A DNA stretch of 64,000 nucleotides from Methylorubrum salsuginis. GTDB taxonomy: Bacteria > Pseudomonadota > Alphaproteobacteria > Rhizobiales > Beijerinckiaceae. The stretch covers positions 124,001 to 188,000 of the forward strand of contig NZ_FOSV01000002.1 of assembly GCF_900114375.1 (NCBI RefSeq). The letters run 5' to 3'. Shown here piece after piece: positions 60,323 through 64,000 of this stretch; the first letter of the stretch is position 1; every line of letters begins with the position of its first letter. Under the pieces are notes generated by a model. It was not told the DNA's origin and ran no database searches. It saw only the letters and a program-made list of their open reading frames with translations. The position numbers and the translations under genes were made by a program.

Positions 60323-61012
60323 CTAACGCGGCGGGCCGTCCGCGGCCCGCCGTTCCAGCCGCTCGGCGACGAGGTTCTGCAAGTTCCAAAGGTGCCGGTC
60401 GCGGATGCCGAGATCGGCGCAGGCCTTCGCGGTGCGAAACAGATACTCGGCGCTCGGGCCGAGATGGCCGCAGGCCGTCGCGATCAGGTCGGCCAGTGCC
60501 TCGTCCGACAGGCGGCCCGTGTAGCGCTCGCTCCTCCGGTTCGCCACGAAGGTGAGCGCCGGCAGCGGGCCCTGATCGGTCGCGACGCTGACCCAGCGGG
60601 CCTCGTAGCCCTTGCCCTTCATCTCGCGGCGCCAGACCGGCATCAGCGTCGCGTGCGGGTCCGCGTCGTCGAGCCGGAACGCGACGCCCCGGCACAGGCC
60701 GCCGCGCTCCAGCGCCAGCACGAGCCCCGGCCGCTCCGGCGTGCCGCGGAACCGGTGCTGCAACAGGCAGAACCGCCGGTGCCAGCCCCGCACCGTGCCG
60801 ACGCGTTTTTCCGTAAACGCGAATTCCGGGCTCCACAGCAGCGAGCCGTAGGCGAACACCCACAACCCGCCCTCGGGTGAGAGGCGGCGGCCCAGCATCG
60901 CGGCGAGATCGGGCGCCATGTCCTCGTCGGTGAGGAGGGCCAGCGCCGACGGATCGTCCGCGATCTTCTGGGGGTGGGCGCGGGCGATGAGGTCGAGGGA
61001 GAGGGAAGGCAT
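60323..61012 (-). CDS. chaC: Glutathione-specific gamma-glutamylcyclotransferase (ChaC family)
   Basis: A 229-residue cytoplasmic enzyme that cleaves glutathione to 5-oxoproline and Cys-Gly. The substrate-binding loop VFAYGSLLW begins near residue 58. GWHRRFCLLQHRFRGTPERPGLVLAL follows, and the catalytic glutamate lies in REMKGKGYEARWV. C-terminal SAEYLFRTAKACADLGIRD is also typical. The start at 61012 was chosen over 61030 because it begins MPSLSLDLIAR. The gene is convergent with the transglycosylase, with one base between stop codons. Confidence 0.9.
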   Translation of the reverse strand: MPSLSLDLIARAHPQKIADDPSALALLTDEDMAPDLAAMLGRRLSPEGGLWVFAYGSLLWSPEFAFTEKRVGTVRGWHRRFCLLQHRFRGTPERPGLVLALERGGLCRGVAFRLDDADPHATLMPVWRREMKGKGYEARWVSVATDQGPLPALTFVANRRSERYTGRLSDEALADLIATACGHLGPSAEYLFRTAKACADLGIRDRHLWNLQNLVAERLERRAADGPPR

Positions 61013-61102
61013 CGGCCCACAGCGGACCATTCCGGGACGCGCGGCGCAACCCGCGGCGGCTCAAGGCCGCCATGAGCTGGCTCATGGAAGGCCGCTGCAT
61101 TG

Positions 61103-61260
61103 CCCTCCCCCCTCTGCGGGGGAGGGTGGCCCCCGAAGGGGGTCGGGTGAGGGGAGCGACGGTGCCGCTTGGCCGCTATTGCAGGTGAAATCTCTGGAAG
61201 CGTCGCTCCCCTCTCCCGCCCTGCATCCGCAGGGCACCCTCCCCCGCAGAGGGGGGAGGG
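61103..61260. repeat. 158-bp palindromic element with 26-bp perfect inverted termini
   Basis: Bases 61103-61128 (starting CCCTCCCCCCTCTGCGGGGG) are the exact reverse complement of 61235-61260. Each terminus is itself a hairpin of the CTCCCCC family. Internal segments GAGGGGAGCGACGG and CGTCGCTCCCCTC are also inverted. It ends two bases before the stop codon of the adjacent lipoprotein gene. It looks like a composite REP or MITE. Confidence 0.8.
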
Positions 61261-61261
61261 T

Positions 61262-61675
61262 TCAGGCCGGCGCGCTTGCCGTATCCAACTCCGGGAACGG
61301 TTCGCTGCGATGCCCCTCGCACACATCCTCCTCGTCCCGCAGCACGCTGAGCGCGCCGTTGTCGTCGCGGACCACGATCTTGGGCCGTTCTGGCTTCCCG
61401 AAAGTCCGCCCGAACATCCGCGTCTTGACGCAGTAGAGCCGCCGCCCGCCATCCTCGAACGGGCCGGCGATCCGGCTGTGTTCGCGCCGCACCGGCAGCA
61501 GCGAAACCGAGCCGAACTCGACCTGCCCCAGGGCCAGGGCGGCGATGCGCTCGCGCAGCGTGCCGGCGGGCGCACCGGGCGAAGGCGGCGGGGCGGCGGT
61601 GGTGCAGGCGCCGAGCCACACGGCCAGCCAAGTCGCGAGCCCTGCCGCGCCCCACACCCCGCCGCCGCTGCGCAT
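61262..61675 (-). CDS. Putative lipoprotein, hypothetical
   Basis: A 137-residue protein with a lipoprotein signal (AAGLATWLAVWLGAC, lipobox LGAC near residue 24). The mature part shows a proline-rich linker, LRERIAALALGQVEFGSVSLLPVRREHSRIAGPF, YCVKTRMFGRTFGKPERP and a C-terminal DDNGALSVLRDEEDVC. I do not recognise the family. The stop codon abuts the palindromic element. The ATG at 61675 starts the signal peptide. Confidence 0.65.
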   Translation of the reverse strand: MRSGGGVWGAAGLATWLAVWLGACTTAAPPPSPGAPAGTLRERIAALALGQVEFGSVSLLPVRREHSRIAGPFEDGGRRLYCVKTRMFGRTFGKPERPKIVVRDDNGALSVLRDEEDVCEGHRSEPFPELDTASAPA

Positions 61676-61835
61676 CGCCGAATCTCCTAGATGGGCCGAA
61701 GCGTAGCCGTTTCGAGCAGGGCGCGAAACAGTCCTGGCGGTGCAATCGTTCCGCCGTCGTTCCAGGTCGCGAAGCGAACCCGGCATGATGGCGCGAGCCA
61801 TCCCACGGGGTGAAAAAAACCCCTATCTTCCCCCC

Positions 61836-62576
61836 ATGCAATGGATCGACGAGGGCCTCGTGCTGGGCCTGCGCAGGCACGGCGAGACGTCGGTCGTGCT
61901 CGAGCTGATGACGCCGGAGCGCGGGCGCCATCTCGGCCTCGTCCATGGCGGGCGCTCGCGGCGGATGCAGCCGGTGCTCCAGCCGGGCAACCTCGTGCGC
62001 GCGACGTGGCGGGCGCGGCTCGACGGGGCGCTCGGCGCCTACACTGTCGAGCCGCTGCGCTCGGAGGCCTCGCGGCTGATGGGCTCGGGGCTGGCGCTCT
62101 ACGGGATCGGCCATCTCTGCGCGCTGCTGCGGCTGCTGCCGGAGCGCGATCCCCATCCCGATCTCTACGAGGCCGCCCGCATCCTGATCGAGCACCTCGA
62201 TTCCCCCGAGATCGCCCCGGCCCTGATGGTGCGGTTCGAACTCGCGGTGCTGGCCGGCCTCGGCTTCGGGCTCGACCTCGCGCACTGCGCGGCCACAGGC
62301 GCCAACGACGCCCTGATCTACGTCTCCCCGAAGAGCGGGCGCGCGGTCAGCGCCTCGGCGGGCGAGCCGTACCGCGACCGGCTGCTGGCGCTCCCGCCCT
62401 TCCTGCGCGACCGCGACCAGCCCGGCAGCGGCTGGCGCACGCCGGATGCCCACGACGTTCGGGAGGGGTTTACCTTGACGGGGTATTTCCTCGATCAGCA
62501 CGTCTGGCGCCCCCGCGCGCTGGCGCCGCCGGAGGAGCGGGCACGATTCGTCGCACACGGCACTGGCCAGGGGTGA
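61836..62576 (+). CDS. recO: DNA repair protein RecO
   Basis: A 246-residue mediator of the RecFOR recombination pathway that helps load RecA on single-stranded gaps. The N-terminal OB fold starts MQWIDEGLVLGLRRHGETSVVLELMTPERGRH with GGRSRRMQPVLQPG. The C-terminal helical domain contains LDLAHCAATGANDALIYVSPKSGRAVS. The length is normal. A hairpin-like GGGGT-N7-CCCC lies just before the start, on the untranslated side. Confidence 0.93.
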   Translation: MQWIDEGLVLGLRRHGETSVVLELMTPERGRHLGLVHGGRSRRMQPVLQPGNLVRATWRARLDGALGAYTVEPLRSEASRLMGSGLALYGIGHLCALLRLLPERDPHPDLYEAARILIEHLDSPEIAPALMVRFELAVLAGLGFGLDLAHCAATGANDALIYVSPKSGRAVSASAGEPYRDRLLALPPFLRDRDQPGSGWRTPDAHDVREGFTLTGYFLDQHVWRPRALAPPEERARFVAHGTGQG

Positions 62577-62697
62577 CGACGTTCGTGCTATGTTCCTTCG
62601 ATTCCCTTTGAACCGCGACGCGCCCGGCGAAAGCCCGCCGCCGTCGCGGGGCCTGACGACGACGCGTCGTCCGGCCCGGTTTGTCTTGGAGTGAACG

Positions 62698-64000
62698 ATG
62701 GGCCAGCCCGTCCTGCCGCCGCCGGGCGACGGCATCGAGAGCGTCGAGCTGAAGACGGCGCTGGAAGAGCGCTACTACGCCTACGCGCTCTCTACGATCA
62801 TGCAGCGCGCGCTGCCCGATGCCCGCGACGGCCTCAAGCCCGTGCATCGGCGCATCCTGCACGGCATGAACCTGCTGCGGCTCAACCCCACGGCGGCTTT
62901 TAAAAAGTGCGCAAAAATCGTTGGCGACGTGATGGGCGACTTCCATCCCCACGGCGACCAGGCGATCTACGATGCGCTGGTGCGCCTCAGCCAGGACTTC
63001 GCCCAGCGCTATCCGCTGGTCGACGGCCAGGGCAATTTCGGCAATATCGACGGCGACGGCCCCGCCGCCTACCGCTACACCGAGGCGCGCCTCACCGAGG
63101 TCGCCCGCCTGCTGCTCGACGGGATCGACGAGGAGACGGTCGATTTCCGGCCCTCCTACAACGGCGAGAAGGACGAGCCCGTCGTCCTGCCCGCGGCCTT
63201 CCCGAATCTGCTCGCCAACGGCTCGCAGGGCATCGCGGTCGGCATGGCGACCTCGATCCCGCCGCACAACGCGGCCGAGCTCTGCGACGCGGCGCTCTAC
63301 CTGATCCAGAACCGCGAGGCGTCCTCGGAGCAGCTCTGCACCTTCGTCCAGGGGCCGGACTTCCCCACCGGCGGCATCCTGATCGACACGCCGGAGACCA
63401 TCCGCGAGGCCTACCGCACCGGCCGCGGCGGTTTCCGCGTCCGCGCCCGATGGGCCAAGGAGGATCTGGGCCGGGGCACGTGGAACATCGTCGTCACCGA
63501 GATTCCCTACGGCGTGCCGAAGGCCCGGCTGATCGAGAAGCTGGCCGACCTCCTCCAGGAGAAGAAGCTGCCGCTCCTCGCCGACGTGCGCGACGAATCG
63601 GCCGAGGATGTCCGCGTCGTGCTGGAGCCGCGCTCGCGCTCGGTCGATCCGGTGATGCTGATGGAATCTTTGTTCCGGCTCTCGGAGCTGGAGGCGCGGG
63701 TTCCGCTCAACCTCAACGTGCTCGTCGGCGGCGTCGTCCCCCGCGTCATCGGGCTCGCCGAGTGCCTGCGCGAATGGGTCGATCACCGCCGCGTCGTGCT
63801 GCAGCGCCGCTCGACCTACCGCCTCGGCCAGATCGACCGGCGCCTCGAAATCCTGGGCGGCCTGCTCATCGTCTATCTCGATCTCGACGAGGTGATCCGT
63901 ATCATCCGCGAGGAGGACGAGCCGAAGGCGGCGCTGATGGCCCGGTTCGAACTCACCGAGGTCCAGGCCAACGCCATCCTGGACACACGCCTGCGTTCGC
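62698..64000 (+). CDS. parC: DNA topoisomerase IV subunit A, N-terminal part (runs off the window)
   Basis: The first 434 codons of a type II topoisomerase A subunit that decatenates daughter chromosomes. It starts [20 protein letters not shown] and shows [48 protein letters not shown], the catalytic tyrosine in [10 protein letters not shown] (about residue 125), and [22 protein letters not shown]. The motifs fit ParC better than GyrA ([11 protein letters not shown]). A run of AT-rich codons occurs at about 62896-62925. The C-terminal domain lies beyond the window. Confidence 0.95.
   Translation, partial: MGQPVLPPPGDGIESVELKTALEERYYAYALSTIMQRALPDARDGLKPVHRRILHGMNLLRLNPTAAFKKCAKIVGDVMGDFHPHGDQAIYDALVRLSQDFAQRYPLVDGQGNFGNIDGDGPAAYRYTEARLTEVARLLLDGIDEETVDFRPSYNGEKDEPVVLPAAFPNLLANGSQGIAVGMATSIPPHNAAELCDAALYLIQNREASSEQLCTFVQGPDFPTGGILIDTPETIREAYRTGRGGFRVRARWAKEDLGRGTWNIVVTEIPYGVPKARLIEKLADLLQEKKLPLLADVRDESAEDVRVVLEPRSRSVDPVMLMESLFRLSELEARVPLNLNVLVGGVVPRVIGLAECLREWVDHRRVVLQRRSTYRLGQIDRRLEILGGLLIVYLDLDEVIRIIREEDEPKAALMARFELTEVQANAILDTRLRS

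Noticed and set aside
61748..61762. A second GTTC-N7-GTTC match upstream of recO, resembling a LexA box
   Set aside because: It lies inside a half copy of the dispersed CCGGGTTCGC repeat, is not placed between promoter hexamers, and about two such matches are expected by chance in the window.

Overview
The window is a high-GC, gene-dense chromosomal segment from an alphaproteobacterium of the order Hyphomicrobiales (Rhizobiales), most likely Methylobacterium/Methylorubrum. The reasons are the gene order (carB-greA-trxB-LysR; aroQ-accB-accC-aat; nuoA-N followed by birA-rnj-mce-DUF1467-proS-lolC-lolD-dnaE), a small class I cytochrome c very close to cytochrome cH of the methanol-oxidation chain, a periplasmic pseudoazurin, and several families of GC-rich palindromic repeats. 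There is no rRNA, CRISPR array, prophage or intact insertion sequence. One tRNA is present (Asp-GTC). The genus assignment is inference.

Layout. 1-7.2 kb: the end of a class A penicillin-binding protein, a DUF1214/DUF1254 pair, a CNNM/CorC membrane protein, an OhrR-like regulator, two tandem cytochromes c, and a GlcD-type FAD oxidase. 7.2-13.9 kb: mostly minus-strand housekeeping and secreted proteins (rlmJ, RNase T2, 3-methyladenine glycosylase, an extended RNase HI, lipoproteins), then gshB and a 54-residue membrane protein. 13.9-15.1 kb: a gene-poor stretch with an AT-rich island (about 33% GC) and a palindromic MITE-like element. 15.1-26.3 kb: minus-strand operons aroQ-accB-accC, aat, and carB-greA-(hypothetical)-(ELM1-like)-trxB-LysR. 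26.3-27.8 kb: pseudoazurin, a CAP-domain lipoprotein and tRNA-Asp.

28.3-43.7 kb is the complete 14-gene complex I operon nuoABCDEFGHIJKLMN, with an unusually long NuoE tail and a histidine-rich NuoL loop. It continues tightly into birA (which carries an in-frame palindromic insertion), ribonuclease J and methylmalonyl-CoA epimerase. 46.9-57.4 kb holds a DUF1467 protein, an FHS-type sugar transporter, proS, the LolCD lipoprotein exporter, a truncated sulfotransferase-like gene and dnaE. 57.5-64 kb holds the divergent nitric-oxide defence pair hmp/nsrR with two readable NsrR operators, a lytic transglycosylase, ChaC, a lipoprotein, recO and the start of parC.

The most interesting observation is a compact unit just upstream of dnaE: a perfect alphaproteobacterial LexA box (GAAC-N7-GAAC) between -35 and -10-like hexamers, a good ribosome binding site, a 34-codon single-pass membrane protein, and a hairpin. 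It resembles SOS-induced membrane micropeptides such as Caulobacter SidA. Other points worth checking are the palindrome inside birA, a probable CUG start in rlmJ, a cysteine-free LsrB/VtlR-like regulator beside trxB, and a 158-bp element with 26-bp perfect inverted termini.
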